From Cetobacterium_A somerae (GTDB taxonomy: Bacteria > Fusobacteriota > Fusobacteriia > Fusobacteriales > Fusobacteriaceae): a stretch of 64,000 bases of DNA. Numbering within the stretch: the stretch's first letter is position 1; every line of letters begins with the position of its first letter. The stretch lies in assembly GCF_044784365.2 (NCBI RefSeq), contig NZ_CP173065.2. One strand, written 5' to 3'. This document shows positions 37,008 through 47,208 of this stretch, in pieces. A program made the translations under genes and the position numbers. The notes beneath the pieces are model-generated. The model saw nothing but the letters and a program-made list of their open reading frames with translations. It made no database searches and was not told where the DNA came from.

Positions 37008-37082
37008 GCCCCGTTCGTTCAGTGGTAAGGACAATAGATTTTCACTCTATAAACAGGGGTTCGATTCCCCTACGGGGTACCA
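37008..37082 (+). tRNA. tRNA-Glu (TTC)
   Basis: 75 nt, anticodon TTC in loop TTTTCAC, acceptor GCCCCGT with ACGGGGT (G1-T72 wobble), CCA encoded. Confidence 0.94.
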
Positions 37083-37089
37083 TTAATAT

Positions 37090-37173
37090 GGAAGGTTATC
37101 CTAACTGGTAAGGAACCGGTCTTGAAAACCGGCGTCGCAAGACTTCAGAGTTCGAGTCTCTGACCTTCCGCCA
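37090..37173 (+). tRNA. tRNA-Ser (TGA)
   Basis: 84 nt, class II with a short variable arm, anticodon TGA in loop CTTGAAA, acceptor GGAAGGT with ACCTTCC, CCA encoded. Confidence 0.93.
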
Positions 37174-37206
37174 TTTTAAAGGTACCTATAGCAGGTAACA
37201 AAAGAT

Positions 37207-37282
37207 GCCCAGATAGCTCAGTCGGTAGAGCAGGGGACTGAAAATCCCCGTGTCGGTGGTTCGATTCCGCCTCTGGGCACCA
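37207..37282 (+). tRNA. tRNA-Phe (GAA), second copy
   Basis: Identical to 12030-12105; here it precedes Val and Asp instead of following them. Confidence 0.95.
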
Positions 37283-37297
37283 CTAAAAAATCTATAA

Positions 37298-37373
37298 GGA
37301 AGCATAGCTCAGTTGGGAGAGCACCTGCCTTACAAGCAGGGGGTCACTGGTTCAAGTCCAGTTGTTTCCACCA
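37298..37373 (+). tRNA. tRNA-Val (TAC), second copy
   Basis: Identical to 11866-11941. The Val-Asp spacer is 3 nt here and 6 nt in the first cluster. Confidence 0.95.
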
Positions 37374-37376
37374 TAT

Positions 37377-37453
37377 GGGGGTGTAGCTCAGTTGGTTAGA
37401 GCGCATGCCTGTCACGCATGAGGTCGCGAGTTCGACCCTCGTCACTCCCGCCA
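37377..37453 (+). tRNA. tRNA-Asp (GTC), second copy
   Basis: Identical to 11948-12024. Last tRNA of the cluster. Confidence 0.95.
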
Positions 37454-37466
37454 TTAAAAGATTTTT

Positions 37467-37494
37467 AAAGATGTAGAAATACATCTTTTTTTTT
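37467..37494 (+). terminator. Terminator of the second tRNA cluster
   Basis: AAAGATGTA, loop GAAA, TACATCTTT and a long T-run. Confidence 0.88.
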
Positions 37495-37499
37495 ATGAA

Positions 37500-39069
<1,570 letters not shown>

Positions 39070-39103
39070 TGTTTCCTCCTAGTTAATTATTTTTGTTTGT
39101 ACG

Positions 39104-39132
39104 AGTATATAATATAAAATTCTAAAAAACAA
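39104..39132 (-). promoter_or_regulatory. Promoter of the YfcC-type carrier
   Basis: Minus strand TTGTTT (39132-39127), 17 nt, TATACT (39109-39104). Confidence 0.78.
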
Positions 39133-39167
39133 TAGTTAATAAAAAAAATATAAAAAATATATAATAA

Positions 39168-39197
39168 AAAAAGACAAGAAAATTTTCTTGTCTTTTT
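39168..39197 (-). terminator. Terminator of nupC
   Basis: The perfect palindrome GACAAGAAAATTTTCTTGTC (39173-39192) is flanked by A- and T-runs. Confidence 0.85.
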
Positions 39198-39215
39198 ATG
39201 AGTAAATATATAGTT

Positions 39216-40427
39216 TTAGAAAAATACTCCTGCTATAACTCCATTTAAAAGAGAAGCTAAGAAACCTGCTAAAACGGCTCTCATACCTACTTGAGCAATT
39301 TCACTTCTTCTATTAGGGGCGATAGCTCCTAAAGCTCCAATTTGAAGTCCTAAAGAGGCTACGTTAGCGAATCCAAGTAAAGCGAAACTCATAATAGCTA
39401 TTGTTTTTTCAGAAAGTCCAGCTATGTTTTTTGTGAAATCTACATAGGCAACAAACTCATTAAGTACCATTTTTTGTCCTAATAAACTTCCTGTATAAAC
39501 AGCTTCGTGCCATGGAATACCCATAGCATAAGTTATAGGAGCAAAAATATAACCTAAAATTGTTTGAAGAGTAAGTTGGATTCCAAATAGATCTCCAATT
39601 CCACCTAAAATCATGTTTACTAGAGAAACTAGAGCGATGAATGATATTAAAATAGCTCCGATTATAAGAGCGATGTTCATACCATCAATAGTTCCCTTTG
39701 CAGCAGCTTCGATAACATTAACAGAATCACTTTTTGTAAACTCAATTTTTTCATCTTCTGATTCAGCTTGAGTTTCAGGCATGATTAGTTTAGCGAAAAC
39801 TAATCCACTTGGAGCGGCCATGAAAGAACCAGCAATTAAATATTTCATAGGAACACCTAAAGCAGCATATGCAGCAAGAGTAGAACCAGAAACAGAGGCA
39901 ACTCCACAAGTTAAAACAGCAAAAAGTTGCGATCTACTTAAATTTGCTATATAAGGTTTTATAACTAGTGGTGCTTCAGTTTGACCAAGAAAAATATTTG
40001 CAGCAGCAGATACAGATTCAGCTTCTTTAGTTCCTAAAAGTTTTGATATTCCACCACCGATATATTTGATAACTAATTGCATAATTCCTAAATGGTATAA
40101 TACAGAGATTAAAGCACCAAAGAAAATAATAAGAGGTAGAACATTAAAAGCGAAAACAAATGCGATGTTAGTTCCCGGCGTGTATAATCCTCCAAAAACA
40201 AATTGTATTCCCTCATTAGCTTGAGCAATTATTTTGTTAAAACCATTAGAAACAGACTCAAGGATATAAGCTCCACCAGACGTTTTCATTACTATAAAGG
40301 CGAAACAAAATTGTAGTGCAAAACCAGCTATAATTGTTCTCCATTTGATGTTTTTTCTATCGTAAGATAGAAGATAACCTAAAAATAAAATTACAAAAAT
40401 CCCGAATATACTTCTCAGTATAGACAC
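39216..40427 (-). CDS. nupC: Concentrative nucleoside transporter, NupC family
   Basis: The 403-residue membrane protein matches CNT transporters, which import nucleosides with H+ or Na+. Blocks in order are FGYLLS-like N-terminal helix, FVFAFNVLPLIIFFGALISVLYHLG, cited as NVLPLIIFFGALISVLYHLG, then NIFLGQTEAPLVIKPYI, SGSTLAAYAALGVP and the C-terminal FALLGFANVASLGLQIGALG. GTG 40427 is chosen because AGGAG lies 8-9 nt upstream; the ATG two bases earlier is out of frame. The GQTEAP and FAN(V)AS motifs carry known substrate-contact residues. Confidence 0.95.
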   Translation of the reverse strand: MSILRSIFGIFVILFLGYLLSYDRKNIKWRTIIAGFALQFCFAFIVMKTSGGAYILESVSNGFNKIIAQANEGIQFVFGGLYTPGTNIAFVFAFNVLPLIIFFGALISVLYHLGIMQLVIKYIGGGISKLLGTKEAESVSAAANIFLGQTEAPLVIKPYIANLSRSQLFAVLTCGVASVSGSTLAAYAALGVPMKYLIAGSFMAAPSGLVFAKLIMPETQAESEDEKIEFTKSDSVNVIEAAAKGTIDGMNIALIIGAILISFIALVSLVNMILGGIGDLFGIQLTLQTILGYIFAPITYAMGIPWHEAVYTGSLLGQKMVLNEFVAYVDFTKNIAGLSEKTIAIMSFALLGFANVASLGLQIGALGAIAPNRRSEIAQVGMRAVLAGFLASLLNGVIAGVFF

Positions 40428-40457
40428 ATTACCAGCTCCTCTATAACTATAATATTA

Positions 40458-40477
40458 TTTTGATATTACTATCAAAA
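40458..40477 (-). promoter_or_regulatory. Operator-like palindrome in the nupC promoter
   Basis: TTTTGATA-TTAC-TATCAAAA is a perfect 8-4-8 inverted repeat. The minus-strand TTGATA (40475-40470) inside it could be the -35, with TATTAT (40454-40449) or TTATAG (40452-40447) as -10. A bound protein would block the promoter. Confidence 0.6.
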
Positions 40478-40887
40478 ATTACTTTATCCTTTTAATTATA
40501 TTCTAAAATATATAATATACATAGGACAAGTTGCCTAGTAAAAAAAATATATGTATATAGATAAAAATAATAAGAAAAATTATGTACACTTTTTATTTTG
40601 TAAATATAACAAAAAAAACATAATTAAAACTAAAAGTTTAAAAAATAACATAAAAAAATTAAATGTACACTTTTTTATTGTAATAAAATTAAAGAATTTT
40701 TTAATAAAAAATAATAAAAAAATAACAGAAAAAAACAATAAAAAGAATTGAAATTATACTATTTGTATTTATATTGAAAAATAATAAAAAAATAATAAAA
40801 TTTAATAAAAATATTATTTTAAAGGGAGAAACCCTCATGAAACCATGATAAATCTTATAGAAATAAAGTTAGTTTTATGGTAAAATG

Positions 40888-40893
40888 TATAAT
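40888..40893 (+). promoter_or_regulatory. Probable -10 of the S4-recF-dciA-gyrBA unit
   Basis: TATAAT 27 nt before the S4-gene start; no convincing -35. Confidence 0.45.
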
Positions 40894-40920
40894 AGACTAA
40901 AAATATTTTAGGAGGTAAAG

Positions 40921-41127
40921 ATGCAGGAGATAAAAATTTCTACAGAATTTATTAAGTTAGATCAATTTCTTAAATTTACTGGTGAAATTGGTACTGGTGG
41001 CCAAGCTAAGGAGCTTATTTTAGATGGGCAAGTAAAAGTTAATGGAGAAGTAGAAGAGAGACGTGGGAAAAAACTTTATCCAGGTGATAAGGTTGAATTT
41101 TTAGGATTAGTATTTGTAGTAGCTTAA
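40921..41127 (+). CDS. yaaA: S4-domain RNA-binding protein, YaaA type
   Basis: The 68-residue protein is almost all S4 fold: LDQFLKFTGEIGTGGQAKELI, in short LDQFLKFTGEIGTGGQAKE, then DGQVKVNGEVEERRGKKL. It commonly sits between dnaN and recF near bacterial origins; here it precedes recF but no dnaA or dnaN is in view. AGGAGG lies 6 nt before ATG. Confidence 0.9.
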   Translation: MQEIKISTEFIKLDQFLKFTGEIGTGGQAKELILDGQVKVNGEVEERRGKKLYPGDKVEFLGLVFVVA

Positions 41128-41157
41128 ATCTATTATAGTTTTGGGGTGAAATAAACA

Positions 41158-42258
41158 TTGGAAATTCTTGAAATGAATTACATAAACTTTAGAAATTTAG
41201 AGGATAGAAATATACAATTTTCTTCAAGATTTAATCTATTTTTTGGAAAAAATGGTCAAGGAAAAACAAGTATATTAGAAGCTATTTATTTTAGTGCTAC
41301 TGGGAAAAGTTTTAGAACCTCAAAAAATATAGAATTGATAAAATACAATAAAGAAAAAATGGGAAGCTACATATCTTATAGAGATTTAGTTTCTGAAAAA
41401 ACTTTGAGTGTTAAGATTGATAAAAAACATAAAGAGTATAAGTATAATGGGAAAAAAACTCCATTTGATGAATTTTACGGAAAGGTAAATATTGTAACTT
41501 TTATTCCAGAAGATATAGAGTTAATAGTTGGGAGTCCTAGTTTTAGAAGAGGATTTTTTGATGGAGAGATTGCTCAAAGTAATTTTGAATATTTTAAGAG
41601 TTTGAAAGATTATAATAAACTTTTAAAAATAAGAAATAAGTATTTAAAAGAAAAAAATATAAAAGATGAAATGTTTCTAATTTATGAAGAAGAATTTATA
41701 AAATTAGCAGCTAAAGTGATTTTGAAAAGAATAGAATATGTAAAGAATATCTCTATAATATTAAATCTAAATTATAGAAAACTTTTTGATAATAAGAAAG
41801 AGTTAAATTTAAAATATGAGAGCTTTCTTGGAGAAATAAAAGGTTCAACATTATTGAATTTAGAAGAGAGAATAAAACTTAAAATACAGGAGTTGAAGTA
41901 TCAAGAACTACGCTATGGATACTCTTTAGTAGGACCACAAAGAGATGATTTTAAATTTCTTTTAAATGGAAAAGAAGCTAAATCTTATTCATCTCAAGGT
42001 GAAAAAAAATCGATAATTTTTTCTTTAAAATTATCTGAAATAGATATGGTAATAAAAGAAAAAAGAGAAACACCAGTTTTTTTAATAGATGACATATCAT
42101 CTTATTTTGATTCCATAAGAAAAGAGAGTATTATAAATTATTTAAAAAAAAGAGAATTACAAGTTTTCATTAGTTCAACAACTGATTTAAATATAGAATC
42201 TAAAAACTTTAGAATTGATAAAGGAGAGATTCAAGATGGACATTATGAATGTAAGTGA
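41158..42258 (+). CDS. recF: DNA replication and repair protein RecF
   Basis: The 366-residue SMC-like ATPase binds gapped DNA in recombinational repair. Walker A GKNGQGKTS spans residues 30-38, the ABC signature region reads SYSSQGEKKSIIF, and Walker B is PVFLIDDISSYFD. The VGSPSFRRGFFDGEI and GPQRDDFKF blocks are RecF hallmarks. TTG 41158 is the likely start with GGGGTGAAA upstream and gives the complete N-terminal strand MEILEMNYINFRNL. Confidence 0.95.
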   Translation: MEILEMNYINFRNLEDRNIQFSSRFNLFFGKNGQGKTSILEAIYFSATGKSFRTSKNIELIKYNKEKMGSYISYRDLVSEKTLSVKIDKKHKEYKYNGKKTPFDEFYGKVNIVTFIPEDIELIVGSPSFRRGFFDGEIAQSNFEYFKSLKDYNKLLKIRNKYLKEKNIKDEMFLIYEEEFIKLAAKVILKRIEYVKNISIILNLNYRKLFDNKKELNLKYESFLGEIKGSTLLNLEERIKLKIQELKYQELRYGYSLVGPQRDDFKFLLNGKEAKSYSSQGEKKSIIFSLKLSEIDMVIKEKRETPVFLIDDISSYFDSIRKESIINYLKKRELQVFISSTTDLNIESKNFRIDKGEIQDGHYECK

Positions 42259-42787
42259 AGCAGTGGAAGAAGCTATTGTAAAAAGTAGGAAGTTAAAAGA
42301 AGGTATAATAAGAGGACATTGGAGAGATATTGTTGGGAAATTTTCTAAAAAAAGTGAACCTCTTTGGATAAAAGAGGGGATTCTATACGTATTGGTTGAG
42401 GATAGTATCTACCTTCATCATATGTCTATGAACAAAAATAAATATTTAAAAAAAGTTCAAGAAATTTTAAAAAAAGAGTATGTAAAAGATATAAGATTTA
42501 AAGTTTCAAAGGTTCAAAGTTGTAACTATGTGGAATTTATGGATGAAAAAATTAGCGAAGAAAAAAAAGAGCATTTTATTTCAGAACTTAAGGATTTAAC
42601 TTTAGAAGAGAAAATAGAGGTTTTGAAAAAGAGAGCAAAAGAGCGAGAAGATGCCTTAAAATTAAAGGGCTATAAAAAATGTGATATTTGTGGAATGATG
42701 TTTTTTGGAGAAGGTTTTGTTTGTAAACCCTGCTCTTTAAAAAATATTGCAGATAAGATATTGGAGGATAAAGATGACAACAAATAA
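42236..42787 (+). CDS. DUF721/DciA-like protein with a C-terminal zinc ribbon
   Basis: The 183-residue protein has a DUF721 domain at about residues 1-95 (WRDIVGKFSKKSEPLWIKEG, LYVLVEDSIYLHHM). DciA-type DUF721 proteins help load the replicative helicase where DnaC or DnaI is missing. A charged linker (about 105-145) leads to a ribbon with CDICGMMFFGEGFVCKPC. The ribbon is an addition to the usual domain. ATG 42236 follows AAGGAGAG and lies 23 nt inside recF; the 3' end overlaps gyrB by 14 nt. Role is inferred from domain and context. Confidence 0.75.
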   Translation: MDIMNVSEAVEEAIVKSRKLKEGIIRGHWRDIVGKFSKKSEPLWIKEGILYVLVEDSIYLHHMSMNKNKYLKKVQEILKKEYVKDIRFKVSKVQSCNYVEFMDEKISEEKKEHFISELKDLTLEEKIEVLKKRAKEREDALKLKGYKKCDICGMMFFGEGFVCKPCSLKNIADKILEDKDDNK

Positions 42788-44684
42788 TTATCAAGCAGAA
42801 AATATTACAGTTTTAGAAGGATTAGAAGCTGTAAGAAAAAGACCTGGAATGTATATAGGAACAACTTCAGAAAGAGGACTACACCATCTAGTATGGGAAA
42901 TTGTAGATAACTCAGTGGATGAGGCATTAGCAGGATATGCAACAAAAATAGAAGTATCGATATTACCAGATAATATAATAGAAGTTGTAGATAACGGAAG
43001 AGGAATTCCAGTTGATATACACCCTAAGTATGGAAAATCGGCATTAGAGATAGTGTTAACAGTTCTTCATGCAGGAGGAAAATTTGAGAATAATAACTAT
43101 AAAGTTTCTGGAGGATTACACGGAGTAGGAGTTTCTGTAGTGAATGCTCTTTCTGAGTGGACAGAAGTTACAGTAAGAAAAGCAGGTAAAGTTTATTACC
43201 AAAAATATAACAGAGGAGTACCAGAAAAGGATGTAACAGAAATTGGTGTTGCAGAGGATAGTGGAACTACAGTTAGATTTAAAGCTGACTATGAAATTTT
43301 TGAAACGTTAGTATATAGTTTTTCTACATTAGAAACAAGATTAAGAGAACTAGCATACTTAAATAAAGGACTTACTATAGTTTTATCTGATTTAAGAAAA
43401 GAGCCTGCAAAAGTTGTAAATTTAGAATTTGAAGGTGGAATTTTAGATTACATAAAAGAGATTGAAAAGGATAGCACACCAATAATGAAAGCTCCTTTTT
43501 ATATGAGTGGAGAAGTTGATAATGTTTCTGTAGAAATAGCAATGACGTATAATACAAACCAAAGAGAAACAATATACTCTTTTGTTAATAATATAAATAC
43601 ACATGAAGGTGGAACTCACGTAAGTGGATTTAGAACAGCATTAACAAGAGTAATAAATGATTTAGGGAAAACTACAGGACTTTTAAAAGATAAAGATGGA
43701 AAACTTCAAGGATCTGATATAAGAGAGGGATTAACAGCAATAGTTTCAGTTAAGGTTCCTCAACCACAATTTGAAGGTCAAACTAAAACAAAGTTAGGGA
43801 ATAGTGAGGTAACTGGTATAGTTTCTACTGTAGCAGGAGCTCAGATAAAGATGTATTTAGAAGATGCACCTAATGATTTAAAGGTTATAGTTGAAAAGAT
43901 ATTAAATTCAAAAAGAGCAAGAGAAGCAGCTCAAAGAGCAAGAGAGTTAGTACTTAGAAAATCAGCTTTAGATATAGGATCATTACCTGGAAAATTAGCA
44001 GATTGTTCTTCAAAAAATCCTGATGATTGTGAAGTTTATATAGTTGAGGGAGATTCAGCAGGAGGATCAGCTAAGCAAGGTAGAGATAGATCTTTCCAAG
44101 CTATTTTACCATTAAGAGGTAAGATATTAAACGTAGAAAAAGCTGGATTACATAAAGCGTTAGAAAATGCAGAGATTAGAGCAATGGTAACAGCTTTTGG
44201 AACTAGTATTGGAGATAACTTTAATATAGAAAAAAGAAGATATGGAAAAATAATAATAATGACAGACGCGGATGTAGATGGAGCTCATATAAGAACGCTG
44301 ATATTAACATTCCTTTATAGATATATGGTAGATTTAATTCATAATGGAAATGTATTTATAGCTCAACCGCCACTATTTAAGATAACTCAAGGTAGAACAG
44401 TATCTTATGCTTATACTGATAGACAATTAAAAGAAATCATAGCTGGACTAGAGGGTGAAGATAAAAGATATACTCTTCAAAGATATAAAGGATTAGGAGA
44501 GATGAATCCTGGACAACTTTGGGAAACAACTATGGATCCAGATACAAGAACTTTATTAAAAGTTACAATTGATGATGCAAGAGAAGCCGATATATTATTT
44601 GATAAACTAATGGGAGATAAAGTAGAGCCAAGAAGAGAGTTTATCGAAGAACATGCAGAATTTGTAAAAAATCTGGATATATAA
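42774..44684 (+). CDS. gyrB: DNA gyrase subunit B
   Basis: The 636-residue ATPase subunit contains the GHKL block RPGMYIGTTSERGLHHLVWE and GLHGVGVSVVNALS, the Q-K loop KTKLGNSEV, the TOPRIM motifs YIVEGDSAGGSAKQGRD and TDADVDGAHIRTL, and the C-terminal PLYL-like KGLGEMNPGQLWETTMDP. Length is typical of the short Gram-positive-type GyrB. ATG 42774 follows TGGAGGA; earlier in-frame codons lie inside the preceding gene. Confidence 0.98.
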   Translation: MTTNNYQAENITVLEGLEAVRKRPGMYIGTTSERGLHHLVWEIVDNSVDEALAGYATKIEVSILPDNIIEVVDNGRGIPVDIHPKYGKSALEIVLTVLHAGGKFENNNYKVSGGLHGVGVSVVNALSEWTEVTVRKAGKVYYQKYNRGVPEKDVTEIGVAEDSGTTVRFKADYEIFETLVYSFSTLETRLRELAYLNKGLTIVLSDLRKEPAKVVNLEFEGGILDYIKEIEKDSTPIMKAPFYMSGEVDNVSVEIAMTYNTNQRETIYSFVNNINTHEGGTHVSGFRTALTRVINDLGKTTGLLKDKDGKLQGSDIREGLTAIVSVKVPQPQFEGQTKTKLGNSEVTGIVSTVAGAQIKMYLEDAPNDLKVIVEKILNSKRAREAAQRARELVLRKSALDIGSLPGKLADCSSKNPDDCEVYIVEGDSAGGSAKQGRDRSFQAILPLRGKILNVEKAGLHKALENAEIRAMVTAFGTSIGDNFNIEKRRYGKIIIMTDADVDGAHIRTLILTFLYRYMVDLIHNGNVFIAQPPLFKITQGRTVSYAYTDRQLKEIIAGLEGEDKRYTLQRYKGLGEMNPGQLWETTMDPDTRTLLKVTIDDAREADILFDKLMGDKVEPRREFIEEHAEFVKNLDI

Positions 44685-44730
44685 ATGTATGGGTACAATA
44701 ATAAAAATAATGTTCTAGGAGGAATAAATA

Positions 44731-47184
44731 ATGTCTAATGTGAATAATAGATATATAGAGGAAGAGTTAAAGCAATCCTATCTAGATTACTCTATGAGTG
44801 TAATAGTTAGTAGAGCATTACCTGATGTAAGAGATGGATTGAAACCAGTACATAGAAGAATTTTATTTGCTATGAATGAAATGGGAATGACAAGTGATAA
44901 GCCATATAAAAAGTCAGCAAGAATCGTTGGAGAAGTTTTAGGAAAGTACCATCCACATGGAGATTCGGCAGTATACAATACAATGGTAAGAATGGCTCAA
45001 AACTTTGCGTATAGATATGAACTTGTTGATGGACACGGAAACTTTGGATCTATCGATGGAGATTCAGCAGCAGCAATGAGATATACGGAAGCTAGAATGT
45101 CTAAAATAAGTAATGAGTTATTAGAAGATATTGATAAAGATACAATAGATTTTAGAAAAAACTTTGACGATTCATTAGATGAGCCGATTGTATTACCAGC
45201 AAAGCTTCCTAACCTTTTATTAAATGGAGCTACAGGAATTGCTGTAGGAATGGCAACAAATATTCCACCACATAACTTAGGTGAAGTTGTAGATGGAATA
45301 CTAGCTTTAATAGATAATAAAGAAATAACACCGGTTCAATTAATGGAATACATAAAGGGTCCAGATTTTCCAACAGGAGCAATAATTGATGGAGAAGCTG
45401 GGATTTATGATGCTTATACAACTGGAAGAGGAAGAGTTAGAGTTAGAGGAAAAATTGAAATAGAAGAAGGAAAAAACGGTAGAGAAAGTTTAATAATAAA
45501 AGAAATTCCATACCAATTAAATAAAGCTTCTTTAATTGAAAAAATAGCTAACTTAGTAAAAGAGAAAAAAATAGTTGGAATATCTGATTTAAGAGATGAG
45601 TCAGATAGAGATGGTATTAGAGTAGTTATAGAGTTAAAAAAAGGTGAAGAATCAGAATTAGTTTTAAATTCACTATACAAATATACAGAGCTTCAAACAA
45701 CATTTGGAATAATTATGTTAGCATTAGTTAATAATGTTCCAAGAGTATTAAACTTAAAAGAAATTTTAGATGAATATTTAAAACATAGATTTGAAGTTAT
45801 AACTAGAAGAACAAAATTTAATTTAAATAAAGCTGAGAGAAGAGCTCATATATTAAAAGGATTTATAATAGCACTTGAAAATATTGATAGAGTTATTGAA
45901 ATTGTTAGAGGATCAGCAGATGGTAATGAAGCTAGAATTGCCTTAATTGATAAGTATGGATTTAGTGAAGAGCAAGCAAAAGCAATCTTAGATATGAGAT
46001 TACAAAGATTGACTGGTCTTGAAAGAGATAAAATTGATAGAGAGCATGAAGAGTTAAAAGCTTTAATAATTGAATTAAATAAAATTTTAGCAGATGATGA
46101 TAGAGTTTATGAAATTATAAAAGATGAATTAAATGATATAAAAAATAAATATAATGACCCAAGAAGAACAACTATTGAAAAAGAGAGACTAGAGATAAGA
46201 CCAGAAGATTTAATAAAAGATGATAGCGTTCTTGTTACTATAACAAATAGAGGGTATGTAAAAAGAATGGAGCTAGATAAATATAAAGCTCAAAAAAGAG
46301 GTGGAAAAGGAGTTTCAACTCAAAATACTATAGAAGATGACTTTGTTGAGAGAATGGAAGTTATGTCAAACTTAGATACAATGATGATTTTCACAGATAA
46401 AGGTAGAGTTTTCCACTTAAAAGTTTATCAAATTCCAGAATCTTCAAAACAGGCTAGAGGAAGACTTATAGGAAACTTAATCAAATTAAAGGAAGATGAG
46501 AAAGTTAGAGAAATAATAAAAATAAGAGAGTTTAGCCAAGATAAAGAGCTTGTATTTGTAACTAGAGATGGAATGGTTAAAAAGACAAATTTAAGTGAAT
46601 ATAAAAATATAAATACTGCTGGATTAAAAGCAATTAAATTAAGAGATGGAGATGACATAATATTTGTTGGAATCTTACCAGTTGATTCAAAAGAACAGAT
46701 TTTCTTAGCGACAAAATTAGGACACTCAATTAGATTTGCTAAAGATGATGTTAGACCAACTGGAAGAGATACAAGTGGAGTGAAAGGAATATCTCTTAGA
46801 GCTAAAGATAAAGTAATATCAGCGCTATTAATAGATGATGCAGCAAATGAGACTATTTTAACTATTACAGAGAATGGATATGGAAAAAGAACAAGAGTAG
46901 ATGAATATCCATTACAGTCTAGAAGTGGTAAAGGTGTTATAAATATAAGATGTAGTGATAAAAATGGAGAAGTTGTAGCAGTTAAACCTGTTAAAGATGA
47001 AGAGGAATTAATGGTAATAACATCGTCAGGAATTGTTATAAGAACTTCAGTAAATCAAATCTCAATAATTGGAAGAGCAACTCAAGGTGTAAAAATTATG
47101 AGAGTAAATGAATCAGAATCTGAAAAAGTTGTATCAATAGCAAGTTTTAAAGAGGAAGATGCAGAAGAAGCAACTCAAGAATAA
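44731..47184 (+). CDS. gyrA: DNA gyrase subunit A
   Basis: The 817-residue subunit cuts and rejoins DNA. VSRALPDVRDGLKPVHRRIL, HPHGDSAVYNTMVRMAQ with the quinolone-resistance region GDSAVYNTMVRM (Ser and Asn-type residues as read), and AAMRYTEARM with the active-site Tyr are present. The C-terminal pinwheel carries the GyrA box QKRGGKGV, separating it from ParC, and ends in an acidic tail. It follows gyrB by 46 nt with AGGAGG upstream. Confidence 0.98.
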   Translation: MSNVNNRYIEEELKQSYLDYSMSVIVSRALPDVRDGLKPVHRRILFAMNEMGMTSDKPYKKSARIVGEVLGKYHPHGDSAVYNTMVRMAQNFAYRYELVDGHGNFGSIDGDSAAAMRYTEARMSKISNELLEDIDKDTIDFRKNFDDSLDEPIVLPAKLPNLLLNGATGIAVGMATNIPPHNLGEVVDGILALIDNKEITPVQLMEYIKGPDFPTGAIIDGEAGIYDAYTTGRGRVRVRGKIEIEEGKNGRESLIIKEIPYQLNKASLIEKIANLVKEKKIVGISDLRDESDRDGIRVVIELKKGEESELVLNSLYKYTELQTTFGIIMLALVNNVPRVLNLKEILDEYLKHRFEVITRRTKFNLNKAERRAHILKGFIIALENIDRVIEIVRGSADGNEARIALIDKYGFSEEQAKAILDMRLQRLTGLERDKIDREHEELKALIIELNKILADDDRVYEIIKDELNDIKNKYNDPRRTTIEKERLEIRPEDLIKDDSVLVTITNRGYVKRMELDKYKAQKRGGKGVSTQNTIEDDFVERMEVMSNLDTMMIFTDKGRVFHLKVYQIPESSKQARGRLIGNLIKLKEDEKVREIIKIREFSQDKELVFVTRDGMVKKTNLSEYKNINTAGLKAIKLRDGDDIIFVGILPVDSKEQIFLATKLGHSIRFAKDDVRPTGRDTSGVKGISLRAKDKVISALLIDDAANETILTITENGYGKRTRVDEYPLQSRSGKGVINIRCSDKNGEVVAVKPVKDEEELMVITSSGIVIRTSVNQISIIGRATQGVKIMRVNESESEKVVSIASFKEEDAEEATQE

Positions 47185-47208
47185 TTTAAGTCTATAGGAG
47201 GAGTTATT

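Larger units (their letters stand above)
40428..40920. other. AT-rich 493-bp intergenic region
   Basis: It contains the nupC operator and the promoter of the S4-recF-gyr unit, otherwise mostly A/T tracts. ATGTACACTTTTT occurs twice in direct orientation (40582-40594 and 40663-40675), each followed by an ATT-GTAA variant. No canonical DnaA box (TTATCCACA) was found. The 66-codon open frame at 40551-40751 is low-complexity Lys/Asn/Ile and is not called as a gene. Confidence 0.6.

Noticed and set aside
40551..40751. 66-codon frame in the AT-rich gap before the S4 gene
   Set aside because: Low-complexity Lys/Asn/Ile composition, no ribosome site; chance reading of A-rich DNA.
40428..40920. Replication origin
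   Set aside because: AT-rich and next to recF-gyrBA, but no DnaA boxes of the TTATCCACA type and no dnaA or dnaN nearby; kept only as a question.
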